Shown here piece after piece: positions 42,090-51,532 of a stretch of 53,608 nucleotides of DNA. The notes under the pieces are model-generated. The model worked only from the letters and a program-made list of their open reading frames with translations. It searched no databases and had not been told where the DNA came from. The DNA is taken from the NCBI GenBank assembly GCA_028686735.1, contig JAQUBO010000003.1, forward strand, positions 1 to 53,608. Reading direction: 5' to 3'. This DNA is from Bacteroidales bacterium (GTDB lineage: Bacteria; Bacteroidota; Bacteroidia; Bacteroidales; ML635J-15). Position 1 is the stretch's first letter. Each line of letters begins with the position of its first letter. The position numbers and the translations under genes are program-made.

Positions 42090-43352
42090 ATGGATTGGAT
42101 AATTGTTTTTGTCTCTGTAATATTTTCTGCATTTTTTTCCGGAATGGAGATCGCCTTTGTTTCGTCAAATAAATTGAGATTGGAGATAGCTTCAAAGGAA
42201 GAGGGACTTAGATCAAAAATATTAACAGTTTTTAATAATAATCAGCCGCAATTTATTTCAGCAATGCTTGTTGGAAATAATCTAGTACTTGTTATTTATG
42301 GTATTTTTATGGCTAAAATATTACAAACTCCAATAGAAAGTTTTGTAAGTAATGAGGTTTATGTCCTGATAATACAAACACTTTTATCAACTTTGTTTAT
42401 TCTTGTTTTTGCCGAGTTTTTACCTAAAACGCTCTTTAGGATACTTAGTAATACCGCATTAGCAACATTTTCTATACCATTAATATTCTTTTATTATCTT
42501 TTTTATCCAGTAGTTGTGTTTTCGATGTGGGTTTCTAGTCGTATTATGGGCTTGTTTATTAAAGAAAGCCTCGATGAGTCGCAAAAAGAAAAGGCTTTTG
42601 GTAAAATTGATATTGATGAAATAATTGAGAAAAGTACAAAACATAGTAAAAAATCTAAAGAGGCTCACGAATTGAAAATTTTTCAAAATGCTATGGATTT
42701 TTCTTCTGTTAAACTTCGCGAATGTATCGTCCCCCGTAACCAAATACAGGCAGTGTCAATTAACATGGAAATAAATGAGCTTAAAGAAAAATTTATTGAA
42801 ACAGGGCATTCAAATATTCTTGTTTACAGAGATAATGTTGACGAAATATCTGGATATGTAAATGTTAAAGATATTTTTAAAAATCCTCAAAAATTGCGTA
42901 ATTCTGTGCGTCAAGTGATGATAGTTCCCGAAACAATGTCGGCAAAAAAATTGTTTGAGCAGCTTATCCAAAGTAAAAAAAGCCTCGCTATTATTGTTGA
43001 TGAGTTTGGCAGTACTTCTGGAATGGTTACAGTGGAGGATATACTTGAGGAAATCTTTGGTGAATTTGAAGATGAACACGATACTCCAGAGGTTAATGTA
43101 GTTGTTGATAATGACGGTAATTATATTATGACTGGAGGAATGGAACTTGATGATTTTAATGAGGAATTTGGTTTCGAGCTTAGCGAGTCAGACGATTACG
43201 AAACTATTGCTGGATATATCTTATTTCATTATGGTAGTTTCCCGCAGCAATCAGAAGTTATTAATGTTATTGACGGTAACAGAAATTATAAATTCAAAAT
43301 TTTGAAAATTCAGGATACCAAAATCGAAAAGGTGTTATTATATGATGAGTAA
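42090..43352 (+). CDS. CNNM/CBS-domain membrane protein (GldE/CorC-like)
   Basis: The 420-aa protein has a DUF21 transmembrane region (about 1-170, including FSAFFSGMEIAFVSSNKLRLE) and a pair of CBS domains (about 200-340, with VPRNQIQAVSI). The C-terminal CorC_HlyC domain contains FELSESDDYETIAGYILFHYGSFP. It is a hemolysin-family / GldE-like protein thought to act in metal efflux or gliding-related functions. Three hexamer copies (TAGTAA) lie directly before its start. Confidence 0.88.
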   Translation: MDWIIVFVSVIFSAFFSGMEIAFVSSNKLRLEIASKEEGLRSKILTVFNNNQPQFISAMLVGNNLVLVIYGIFMAKILQTPIESFVSNEVYVLIIQTLLSTLFILVFAEFLPKTLFRILSNTALATFSIPLIFFYYLFYPVVVFSMWVSSRIMGLFIKESLDESQKEKAFGKIDIDEIIEKSTKHSKKSKEAHELKIFQNAMDFSSVKLRECIVPRNQIQAVSINMEINELKEKFIETGHSNILVYRDNVDEISGYVNVKDIFKNPQKLRNSVRQVMIVPETMSAKKLFEQLIQSKKSLAIIVDEFGSTSGMVTVEDILEEIFGEFEDEHDTPEVNVVVDNDGNYIMTGGMELDDFNEEFGFELSESDDYETIAGYILFHYGSFPQQSEVINVIDGNRNYKFKILKIQDTKIEKVLLYDE

Positions 43353-43874
43353 ACTTAGCCCGCATTATTCACCGCTTTTTGTAGAATATGTTAGTAAATG
43401 TCAGATTGTCAAACATTTATATTGTTTATCAAAAGTCATTAATGCACCCAAATTTTAGTGCTGCTTGCGATTGTCTTTGTGCATCTACTGCGTTGCTAAC
43501 TTATTGAACCTTTAGCTCACGACCAAAGGGAGTAAATACATTTGTATAACTGCAAAGTTAGGCGCCTTACTTCGATAAACTCAGCACAGGTGTATCTACA
43601 CAAAGCTAATCGCATGAACGGCGAAGCCCTCACGAAGTAATAATGCGGGTTAGTTTTATAAACTCTTGGCTCAAACACAAAGAGACTATAGACTGAAGTT
43701 TCTCCATTATTAAATATTTATCTCTGTTTGATTTTCGGTATTTCTCAATCTGGCTTTCGAGTTACTTTCCAATCTGACCAATTTTACCACAATCTGACTT
43801 TCGAGTTGTTCGAAAGCCAATACTTGTGCGTAAAAGTCCGTCCAATACTTGTGTATCAGTAACATACAAGCTGA
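43353..43874. other. Intergenic region with composite interspersed repeats
   Basis: No gene is seen in 522 bases. Three repeat blocks match other gaps: 43469-43495 (inverse of 31360-31385), 43611-43649 (as 31476-31516) and 43786-43826 (as 32791-32831). A TCTGGCTTTCGAGTT copy also lies at 43750-43764. These are likely relics of a mobile or REP-like element family. Confidence 0.65.
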
Positions 43875-43878
43875 CAAA

Positions 43879-43910
43879 AAAAACCGCAGTTTGTTATTAC
43901 TGCGGTTTTT
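43879..43910 (-). terminator. Terminator after htpG
   Basis: Perfect 12-bp arms AAAAACCGCAGT/ACTGCGGTTTTT with an 8-base loop and flanking A/T runs lie just past the htpG stop. Confidence 0.88.
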
Positions 43911-43927
43911 TATAATATATATTAGTA

Positions 43928-45991
43928 TTATTTTTTGAGTAATTCTACGCTTCTTGTAACAAACTTGCTTAGAGGTTCTCCTTTTAGGAGGTTGTTAGAT
44001 AGTAAAGCTAAATCGAATAATTGACTTACAATTTTTTGTTTTTTACCAAAGTCTTTATATAAATCAATTTTTTCTTCTTCAATTTTTGATAAGTTTGACT
44101 CTATCTCTTCGAGTTTAAGTTTATCTTCTGCTGGTTTATCTTCTTCTTTCTCGATTTTTTTAAGTTTTTCATCAAGAGTAGATTTTTCCTCGTTTATTTT
44201 TTCTAATTTTTCGTCAATTTTTTCTCTTTTAGTGTTTGTCTTTTTTTCGATTTTTTCACTAAGATCAACGATAATAGGATGGTTTGTATTAATAATAACT
44301 TTAAAGTTATCAGGTAAATCTCCATAGACTCCTGTGCCTCCACTAAACTCTGACATATCTTTCATTCTTCTCATAAACTCATCACGAGTAATAATAACAG
44401 GCATATCCTCTGGTCTCATAGCATCATTTGTTACCCAGTACGATTTTTCTTCTGGCATAACCCCTTGGAATGCCCATTTAACACCTTCTTGTGCTTTTTC
44501 GCTAAGGACAGATTCTATTTTATCATCTTTTTGTATTAGATTATCAACCGTATCAGCATCTACACGAACAAATCTTGAGTCTTGCATTTTGCTTTCTAAA
44601 GTGTTTACAAAGTGCATATCTAATTGTCCATCTAATAATAGCACATCGTATCCTTTTTCTTTGGCTGCTTTTATATAAGAATATTGGTCTTCTTTATTAG
44701 TTGCATATAGATAAATTAAACTATTGTTTTTATCTTTTTGTTCTGCCTCGATGTGTGTTTTGTATTCCTCGAAAGTGAAATATTTATCGTCAGTGTTTTT
44801 AAAGAGTGAGAATTTTTCAGCTCTTTCATAAAACTTCTCGTCCGAAATCATTCCATATTCTATGAAAAGCTTTAAATCATCCCATTTTTGTTCAAAGTCT
44901 TCGCGATTATCTTTAAATATTTCAAATAATCTGTCAGCAACTTTTTTATTAATATGACTTGAAATCTTTTTTACATTAGCATCGCTTTGTAAATATGATC
45001 TGGATACGTTTAAAGGAATATCCGGAGAATCTAACACACCATGTAATAATGTCAAAAATTCTGGTACGATGCCCTCAACAGAATCTGTTACAAATACTTG
45101 ATTTGAGTATAGCTGTATTTTATTTCTATTAACTTCGAGGTTTGATTTGATTTTTGGAAAATATAAAATCCCTGTCAAGTTAAACGGATAATCAACATTT
45201 AAATGGATATTAAAAAGCGGAGCTTCGAAATTTGCAGGATATAACTCACGATAAAATGAGTCGTAATCCTCTTTCTTTAGATCTGCTGGTTTTTGTTTCC
45301 ATGCTGGATTAGGATTATTAATAATATTATCTTCATCAGTTTGTTCTTCTTTGCCATCTTTCCAAGTGGTTTTTTTACCAAAAACAATTTCTACAGGTAA
45401 AAATTTGCAATATTTGTCTAATAATTCTTGAATACGATTTTTTTCTAAGAACTCTTCAGAATCTTTGTCTATGTGTAAAACAATATCGGTACCTCTTTCT
45501 TCTTTCTCAATTTCAGTAATTTTATATTCTGGGTCTCCTTTGCACTCCCACTTTATTGCTTTAGCATTTTCTTTGTATGATTTTGTTAAAATTTCGACTT
45601 TTTCTGAAACCATAAAAGAAGAATAAAACCCTAATCCAAAGTGTCCAATTATGGCATTTTCGACATCTTTATATTTGTCTAAGAAATCTCCTGCACTTGA
45701 AAAAGCTATTTGATTAATATACTTCTCCACCTCTTCGCCTGTCATTCCAATACCATTATCTTTAATGGTTATGGTTTTTTTGTCTTTATCCAGAATTACC
45801 TGTACTTTAAGATTATCGGCTTCGCCTTTAAAGTCGCCTGATATAGCAATAGTTTTAAGTTTTTGACTTGCATCAACTGCATTAGAAATAAGTTCTCTAA
45901 GAAATATTTCATGATCTGAATACAAGAATTTCTTGATAATTGGGAAAATGTTTTCGGTAGTTACACCAATATTACCTTTTTTATTTGTCAT
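43928..45991 (-). CDS. htpG: Molecular chaperone HtpG (Hsp90)
   Basis: The 687-aa protein opens with MTNKKGNIGVTTENIFPIIKKFLYSDHEIFLRELISNA. It has the GHKL ATPase motifs (DNGIGMT and GHFGLGFYSSFMV), then the middle and C-terminal dimer domains. A charged, Lys/Glu-rich stretch (about 595-650) is like the linker of Bacteroidota HtpG. The frame runs to 46021, but this start would lie about at or upstream of the predicted transcription start. The Met at 45991 also matches the family N-terminus. The heat-shock-type promoter is just upstream. Confidence 0.95.
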   Translation of the reverse strand: MTNKKGNIGVTTENIFPIIKKFLYSDHEIFLRELISNAVDASQKLKTIAISGDFKGEADNLKVQVILDKDKKTITIKDNGIGMTGEEVEKYINQIAFSSAGDFLDKYKDVENAIIGHFGLGFYSSFMVSEKVEILTKSYKENAKAIKWECKGDPEYKITEIEKEERGTDIVLHIDKDSEEFLEKNRIQELLDKYCKFLPVEIVFGKKTTWKDGKEEQTDEDNIINNPNPAWKQKPADLKKEDYDSFYRELYPANFEAPLFNIHLNVDYPFNLTGILYFPKIKSNLEVNRNKIQLYSNQVFVTDSVEGIVPEFLTLLHGVLDSPDIPLNVSRSYLQSDANVKKISSHINKKVADRLFEIFKDNREDFEQKWDDLKLFIEYGMISDEKFYERAEKFSLFKNTDDKYFTFEEYKTHIEAEQKDKNNSLIYLYATNKEDQYSYIKAAKEKGYDVLLLDGQLDMHFVNTLESKMQDSRFVRVDADTVDNLIQKDDKIESVLSEKAQEGVKWAFQGVMPEEKSYWVTNDAMRPEDMPVIITRDEFMRRMKDMSEFSGGTGVYGDLPDNFKVIINTNHPIIVDLSEKIEKKTNTKREKIDEKLEKINEEKSTLDEKLKKIEKEEDKPAEDKLKLEEIESNLSKIEEEKIDLYKDFGKKQKIVSQLFDLALLSNNLLKGEPLSKFVTRSVELLKK

Positions 45992-46030
45992 AGTTCTAAA
46001 AATTTTAAAATTTAAACTCATCCTCGCTTT

Positions 46031-46071
46031 TCAAAGTATATGCCAATCATATTAATATGACAAAACGACAG
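46031..46071 (-). promoter_or_regulatory. htpG promoter: -24/-12 (sigma-54-like) element with upstream TGTC repeat
   Basis: Read on the minus strand: CTGTCGTTTTGTC (46059-46071; TGTC-N4-TGTC), then TTGGCA (46041-46046) and TTTGA (46031-46035). The spacing is GG-N10-GA and the gap from CTGTC to TTGGCA is 25 bases, against 24 at grpE. The shared geometry suggests one regulator. The predicted start site is near 46019. Confidence 0.6.
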
Positions 46072-46094
46072 TGAATAGAAATATATAGGCAGTT

Positions 46095-46215
46095 TTTGTC
46101 GTAATATTTTTTTAAAACTTGATTTTTTGTGGTTTTGGCGTGTAAATTTGTTCGCTTTTGCGAAAACAAATTTCATGACAAAACTAGTATGTGATTTTAG
46201 CGAATTTGAGGACTT
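46095..46215. repeat. Diverged seventh copy of the uvrC-array palindromic core
   Basis: The sequence around TTTTGGCGTG (46133-46142) and CATGACAAAAC (46174-46184) matches the core palindrome in layout: a left arm with TTTGGCG, a loop with TTCGC, and a right arm ending TGACAAAA. The flanks AGTTTTTGTCGTAATATTT also echo the CTTTTTACGACCTTATATTT of the array. It lies between htpG and rlmF. Confidence 0.6.
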
Positions 46216-46326
46216 TTATTGCCTATAAGATTGAGCGAGAAACACTTTTAATGGATAAATATTTTAATTGTCATCACTTACTACTAAACATTTTGTACTT
46301 TTGTACCTTGTTACAAAAATAACATT

Positions 46327-47292
46327 ATGCAAAAAAAGATTAAACATAAATCTGAAATTAAAACTCAACTACATCCTCGGAATAAACATCGTGAACGATA
46401 CGATTTAGATGCTTTATCGCAAACATATCCTGCTTTAAAGGAGTTTATTATTACAACTGAATATGGAAAAACATCTATCGACTTCTTTAATAATTTTGCA
46501 GTTAAAGCATTAAATATAGCTTTGTTAAAGCATTATTATAATGTGGATTATTGGGATATCCCACCGCGTTATTTAGTCCCACCAATTCCTGGAAGAGCAG
46601 ATTATTTGCATTATGTTGCAGATTTGCTTGCTTTGAGTAATAAAGGGAATGTGCCAAGAGGAAGTGATGTTAAATGTTTTGATATAGGTGTTGGGGCTAG
46701 TTGTGTCTATCCTATTATTGGAGTTGCTGAATATGGCTGGAGCTTTGTTTGTAGCGAAATAGATAAAAAAGCATTTGAGGCAAGTGCAAAAATAATAGAA
46801 AAAAATGCTGGTTTGTCTGGTTTAGTGAATCTTAAATTGCAAGAAGATAAATATAAAATATTTGATAAAATTATTGCGAAAGATGATTTAATTGATGTGG
46901 TAATTTGTAATCCTCCGTTTCATGCGTCTCTCGAAGAGGCTAAAAAGGCTAATTTGCGTAAACTATCAAATTTAAAAAGAAAACGTGCAAATAATGAGGA
47001 GCGAAATTTTGGTGGTGTAAATCAAGAATTATGGTGCGTAGGAGGGGAGCGTAAATTCGTGAAAAATATGATACACGAAAGCCTTAAATTTGGTTATACA
47101 TGTTTTTGGTTTACAAGTTTAATTTCTAAAGATGAGAATGTTTTCTACTTAAAAAAAGAACTAGAACGGGTTAAAGCAAAAGAAATTAAACTTATACCAA
47201 TGGGGCAGGGAAATAAAATAAGTCGAATATTAGCTTGGACATTTCAAACAAAGGAAGAACAAGAGGAGTGGGCGAAGACAAGTTGGAAATGA
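46327..47292 (+). CDS. rlmF: 23S rRNA (adenine-1618-N6)-methyltransferase RlmF
   Basis: The 321-aa protein starts with a Lys-rich segment and the family signature (LHPRNKHRERYDLDALSQTYPAL, split over residues 16-38). It has NPPFH (about residue 196, the N6-adenine MTase motif IV), CVYPIIGVAEYGWSFV and IPPIPGRADY-type (PRYLVPPIPGRADYLHYVADLLA). It methylates A1618 of 23S rRNA. It is alone; htpG is divergent. Confidence 0.92.
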   Translation: MQKKIKHKSEIKTQLHPRNKHRERYDLDALSQTYPALKEFIITTEYGKTSIDFFNNFAVKALNIALLKHYYNVDYWDIPPRYLVPPIPGRADYLHYVADLLALSNKGNVPRGSDVKCFDIGVGASCVYPIIGVAEYGWSFVCSEIDKKAFEASAKIIEKNAGLSGLVNLKLQEDKYKIFDKIIAKDDLIDVVICNPPFHASLEEAKKANLRKLSNLKRKRANNEERNFGGVNQELWCVGGERKFVKNMIHESLKFGYTCFWFTSLISKDENVFYLKKELERVKAKEIKLIPMGQGNKISRILAWTFQTKEEQEEWAKTSWK

Positions 47293-47348
47293 GTAATAAA
47301 TTGTAAATTTTTAACAAATAGTGGTAGAGAAAACTTTAATTAAATTAG

Positions 47349-47504
47349 TGTATATCCGTTTTTGTACCCATACGAAATTTGATCGTCTCCATTTACCCCA
47401 ACCTCTAAGGATGTGCAGAAAATCAATTACTCCCTTTAGGGTTAGGGTGAAATAATTGATTTTTAACCATTGTGGAATCATTTAGGTACTAAAACGAATA
47501 TACA
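47349..47504. repeat. MITE-like element, about 156 bp
   Basis: Terminal inverted repeats of 19 bp with two mismatches (47350-47368 and 47485-47503, GTATATCCGTTTTTGTACC and partner) enclose an inner perfect 11-bp inverted repeat (47419-47429 and 47453-47463). No ORF lies inside. Its structure is that of a short non-autonomous element; no target duplication was seen. Confidence 0.55.
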
Positions 47505-47598
47505 TTTTAAATCAAAACGGTTATTTTTAAGGCAAATTTGTTATTTTTGAAAAATTATATGGAATTATTTTTTATACAAATCTAAAATTAGTAATCTT

Positions 47599-48402
47599 AT
47601 GAAATCAATTTTGATTAATGTCTTTCTCTTTGTTGTTTTATTTACAGCGTGTAATCATCAACAATTAGATATTAAAGCTAACTACTCAGAGCTGCCAGAA
47701 ACTGAAGAGCAGAAATTTGAAGAAGTATTAAAACTTAAAGAAAAGAGCCTTACTCAAAACTCATTTGAGGTAATGAAAGGATATGCTAGTAAGTATCTTT
47801 TGGCTTCACATAATCCTGTAAGTAGCGGTGTTGTGTCCAATTATTTTTGGTATGTATATAATGCTTTGCCCGAATTTGTTGATGAAAATGAACGCCACCA
47901 TGGTTATTATGAAGGTGAAAATGACCAACCAGAGGAGGAGAGAATGATAGCTTATGCTATTTATAAAACTGATCGTAGTTCCGAAAACTTAAATAAAATA
48001 TTTGAGATGGTAAAACCTGAGTTGAAAAGCATTGTTTCAAAAGAAATTTACAATAGTTTAAATATTGATCAGGAGATAGAAACTAGAATAAGAACTTATG
48101 ATTTTATTGTAGAAATTGATAACTATAAAGACTTGTTAGAAGAAGCATATATACATGCTGATACTGCAACAGGTGTTGTATATGATGATGGAGATAGTTT
48201 GTTTTTTGAGACTTTTCATGGTGCTTATGGATTGGATGTTTACCATTTAGCGGGTATTATATGTCAACATCTTAAGATAGATAGGTATGATCCTTTTTAT
48301 GAAAATGCTTCTTTGTCATTTTGGATGCGTAGAAATCATGAAGGAAATATGGAAACGGTATATAATATCTTGCAAGAAATTCACACAATTTATAATAATT
48401 AA
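47599..48402 (+). CDS. Lipoprotein, unknown function (267 aa)
   Basis: A lipobox (MKSILINVFLFVVLFTAC, Cys near residue 18) marks a lipoprotein. The mature part is mixed helical, with Asp/Glu-rich DENERHHGYYEGENDQPEEER and a C-terminal DPFYENASLSFWMRRNHEG. No family is recognised. It is 12 bases before the next lipoprotein gene, so they are probably co-transcribed. Confidence 0.6.
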   Translation: MKSILINVFLFVVLFTACNHQQLDIKANYSELPETEEQKFEEVLKLKEKSLTQNSFEVMKGYASKYLLASHNPVSSGVVSNYFWYVYNALPEFVDENERHHGYYEGENDQPEEERMIAYAIYKTDRSSENLNKIFEMVKPELKSIVSKEIYNSLNIDQEIETRIRTYDFIVEIDNYKDLLEEAYIHADTATGVVYDDGDSLFFETFHGAYGLDVYHLAGIICQHLKIDRYDPFYENASLSFWMRRNHEGNMETVYNILQEIHTIYNN

Positions 48403-48414
48403 TATTTAAAGTTT

Positions 48415-48870
48415 ATGAAAAAAATTGAATTATTGGTATTGAGTTTGAGTTTTCTTTTCGTGTTTTTTGCTTGTGATAATATAGAAAATAAAAACAAAAA
48501 AGAAGAGTCTAAAACAGACCAACAACAATCAAAACTGGAAGAGACAGAGCTTGCTGATGAGACTTTTTTAGAGTTCTATGAGGAGTTTGTAGCTGACGAA
48601 AACTTTCAACTCGAAAGAGTGAAATTCCCCGTTGTAGGTTCAAAGGTATTGGATTATGAAGAACAGGAGGAGTGGACAAGTGAAAATTGGGAAATGTTAT
48701 TGGATGTAAATGAAGTTGACCAAAACGTATTTACAGTAGAAATTGTAGAGGATGAAAATAGAATTGAGCATACAATTTATATTCCTAATAGCGGATTTGG
48801 TGTGTATTATGCATTTGAACTTATTGGTGGGAAATGGTATTTAACCGAAAGGACAGATACAAATTTATAA
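48415..48870 (+). CDS. Lipoprotein, DUF4348-like (151 aa)
   Basis: This has a lipobox (LSFLFVFFAC) followed by a Lys/Glu/Gln-rich linker. A domain with FLEFYEEFVADENFQLERVKFPVVG and SENWEMLLDVNEVD then follows, resembling DUF4348 (FNDF..F..D..FQ..RI.FPL). Function unknown. It is the second gene of a two-lipoprotein operon. Confidence 0.55.
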   Translation: MKKIELLVLSLSFLFVFFACDNIENKNKKEESKTDQQQSKLEETELADETFLEFYEEFVADENFQLERVKFPVVGSKVLDYEEQEEWTSENWEMLLDVNEVDQNVFTVEIVEDENRIEHTIYIPNSGFGVYYAFELIGGKWYLTERTDTNL

Positions 48871-48913
48871 GTTTACTAAAGTGTTTTGAGTTTTAGTAAT
48901 GTGGGCTGAATTG

Positions 48914-50743
48914 CTAATGTTTACTTGTAAATGTTGCGATTAAGTCTTTGCGTCCTGCATTTTTTAAGCTTTGGATTATTTTTTTACGATTTTGTGGTTT
49001 ATACCAAAAGAAATAACTTAGTTGTTTTTGTTTTGCAGTTTTATTTTTTGCTATATAAATTTTTTGTCCAGTGTAGGGGTCGATGCCAGTATAAAACATA
49101 ACTGTCGCTAAAGTCATTGGAGTTGGAGTAAAAGCTTGAACTTGCTCAAGTTTAAAACCCATGTTTTTAGTTTCAATAGCAAGCTCTGCCATGTCGTACT
49201 CTGTACAACCAGGGTGTCCCGAAATGAAATAAGGAATTAGCTGTTGATTTAGGTTAAATTTTTGGTTTATTTGACGAAATAGTTTTTCAAAATCTCTAAA
49301 TTTACTGAAATTCATTTTTCGCATTAGCTTTAGCACTTTTGCCGAACTGTGTTCAGGAGCAACTTTTAGTCTGCCAGAGACAAAACGTGAAATTAATAAT
49401 TCAAGATATTTTTTGTTTTCTTTATCTGTTTCTTGGTTACTTGTTTTGTGCATGGCTAAATCGTATCTTATCCCACTTCCAATGCTTATTTTTTTTATTC
49501 CGTCAATTTTTATGGCTTTAAGATATAGCTCTGTGAGTGCTTTATGTGAAGTATTTAGGTTTTTGCAAACTTCGGGGAAGACACATGATGGTTTAGTGCA
49601 TTTTTTACAAATATTAAGATCAATTCCTTTCATTTGATACATATTTGCCGAAGGTCCCCCAATATCAGTAATATGTCCTTTAAACTCAGGCATTTTTGTA
49701 ATTTGTTGCAACTCATGTATGATGGATTGCTGAGATCTGCTACTTATGTGTTTGCCCTGATGAGCCGAAATAGTGCAAAAGCTACATCCACCAAAGCAGC
49801 CACGGTGAATGGTAACAGAATTCTTAATCATTTCGTAAGCTGGGATATCTTTTTTTGAAACATATCGGGGATGAGGCAATCGGGTATATCCGAGAGAATA
49901 TATCTTATCCATTTCATTTTCCGATAAAACTGGGTTTGGAGGATTAACAACTAGACGTTTGTATTTTTGATCTTGCAATATTCTACGATTTGAAATTGAA
50001 TTAGATTCTTTTTCAATTTTAACAAAATTTACGGCATGTTTTAACTTATCTGCGAGAACTTCCTTATACGAGAAAAGTTTTACATCATTATCCGTTTCAT
50101 CGTTTTTATCACTTAAATATGCTATTTGTTTAATATGCAAACAATTGTAAATAGAGCCTGAATTGTTAAGCTCCCTTGCAATATCTATAATAGGTTTTTC
50201 GCCCATTCCGTAAACGAGTAAATCAGCATTGGAGGTTTCAAGAATTGATGAAAATAGCTTATTACTCCAGTAATCATAATGGACAAATCGTCTCATAGAA
50301 GTTTCTACTCCGCCAATAATAATGGGTACATCAGGGTATATTTTTTTTAATATTTTGGAATATACTTCAGTGGCATAATCAGGACGTTTACCAATTTCTC
50401 CGCCTGGAGTGTATGCGTCTTCTGAACGTTTGCGTTGCCCAGCTGTATAATGGTTGAGCATTGAGTCCATGTTTCCAGCAGATAGACCAAAAAATAAACG
50501 AGGTTTCCCAAATTTTTTAAAATCTCTTAAATCATCTTGCCAGTTTGGTTGTGGGATAACAGCTACCCTAAATCCTACATCGTTAAGGTATCGAGCGATA
50601 ACTGCAATCCCAAATGAAGGATGATCAACAAAAGCATCACCAGATATTAAAATAATATCAATATAATCCCAACCTGTTAGTTTTAGTTCTTTGATTGTGG
50701 TCGGAAAAATTGTTGCTAAATTATATCTAGTTGGTTTTACCAC
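48914..50743 (-). CDS. YgiQ-family radical SAM protein
   Basis: The 609-aa protein has the N-terminal YgiQ segment (SFGIAVIARYLNDVGFRVAVIPQPNW), LFFGLSAGNMDSMLNHYTA and YTPGGEIGKRPDYATEVY. A radical SAM cluster CFGGCSFC lies at about residues 315-322. The C-terminal part has PYFISGHPGCTEYDM and QAFTPTPMTLATVM, typical of the family. It binds a 4Fe-4S cluster and SAM; the substrate is not known. Its start overlaps the stop of the upstream outer membrane gene by 7 bases. Confidence 0.92.
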   Translation of the reverse strand: MVKPTRYNLATIFPTTIKELKLTGWDYIDIILISGDAFVDHPSFGIAVIARYLNDVGFRVAVIPQPNWQDDLRDFKKFGKPRLFFGLSAGNMDSMLNHYTAGQRKRSEDAYTPGGEIGKRPDYATEVYSKILKKIYPDVPIIIGGVETSMRRFVHYDYWSNKLFSSILETSNADLLVYGMGEKPIIDIARELNNSGSIYNCLHIKQIAYLSDKNDETDNDVKLFSYKEVLADKLKHAVNFVKIEKESNSISNRRILQDQKYKRLVVNPPNPVLSENEMDKIYSLGYTRLPHPRYVSKKDIPAYEMIKNSVTIHRGCFGGCSFCTISAHQGKHISSRSQQSIIHELQQITKMPEFKGHITDIGGPSANMYQMKGIDLNICKKCTKPSCVFPEVCKNLNTSHKALTELYLKAIKIDGIKKISIGSGIRYDLAMHKTSNQETDKENKKYLELLISRFVSGRLKVAPEHSSAKVLKLMRKMNFSKFRDFEKLFRQINQKFNLNQQLIPYFISGHPGCTEYDMAELAIETKNMGFKLEQVQAFTPTPMTLATVMFYTGIDPYTGQKIYIAKNKTAKQKQLSYFFWYKPQNRKKIIQSLKNAGRKDLIATFTSKH

Positions 50744-51387
50744 CTTGAATATGGGTCAGAAAAAAGTGAATTTCCAAAAGGTCTAATTCTATTATTGCCA
50801 AATCCGTTATCAAAAGGCATATTGCCATAAGTAGGATTGTAATACCGTCCATTATTTATAACAAACTCAGCAGAAATAAAAGCGTTCTCACCAATTTTAT
50901 AATCAAATCCAAAAGACCCAAAAGCTAAACTTGTATTTGATTTATTCATTGGGCTTACATCAAAAGCAGCTGTCGATCTAACGCGTAATTTATCGTTAAC
51001 CATGTATTCTCCTCTTGCGAACATATAATAACTAATCATTTTATTGTCCATAAAAGAATTTGTTGTGGCATCGTTCGATACAAATGAAGGAATTGAACTT
51101 GATGTCATCATCGTCCCAACAGAGAACGAAAATTTATTGTTTAAACGATAATTTATTTCTGGTGCAGCATACGAACTAAACATTCCGCCGTATGAGCTTG
51201 AAAACATTGTCCCAGCACTAAATCTTACGCCAAGACGCTTAGTGTCAAGTAAAGGCGAGCTTGCAATACTATTTGTTGTGTCTGGCTCAATAAATATCCC
51301 TTCATTACCGAAATACTTATCGCTTTCCTGAGCATAAGTAAGTACACCAGTAAAACCAAAAATCAATATGAAAAACAAGTATCTCAT
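50737..51387 (-). CDS. Small outer membrane beta-barrel protein, unknown function
   Basis: This 216-aa protein starts at ATG 51387, a signal peptide (MRYLFFILIFGFTGVLTYAQ). The rest is strand-rich with alternating Ser/Gly/aromatic (RLGVRFSAGTMFSSSYGG, NNKFSFSVGTMMTSS, LAFGSFGFDYKIGENAFISAEFVI), suggesting a small barrel. An upstream in-frame ATG at 51462 is disfavoured. Its stop overlaps the ygiQ start by 7 bases, so the two are coupled. No family recognised. Confidence 0.6.
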   Translation of the reverse strand: MRYLFFILIFGFTGVLTYAQESDKYFGNEGIFIEPDTTNSIASSPLLDTKRLGVRFSAGTMFSSSYGGMFSSYAAPEINYRLNNKFSFSVGTMMTSSSIPSFVSNDATTNSFMDNKMISYYMFARGEYMVNDKLRVRSTAAFDVSPMNKSNTSLAFGSFGFDYKIGENAFISAEFVINNGRYYNPTYGNMPFDNGFGNNRIRPFGNSLFSDPYSRW

Positions 51388-51532
51388 CTTTATATTTTTT
51401 GTAAAGATACAATAAAAAATTATTATTGAATAAGTTTTTGAAGAGAAATGTCTTGAAAGCAACAGTCAACCAATCAAGAATATTGGCTTCGCTGAGCTAA
51501 AGGGTGAGCCTGTGTGACTCGAAGTGCGAAAC

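Noticed and set aside
45992-46021. Upstream htpG start (MSLNFKIFRT)
   Set aside because: It would lie at or upstream of the predicted start of transcription. The family N-terminus begins near the Met at 45991.
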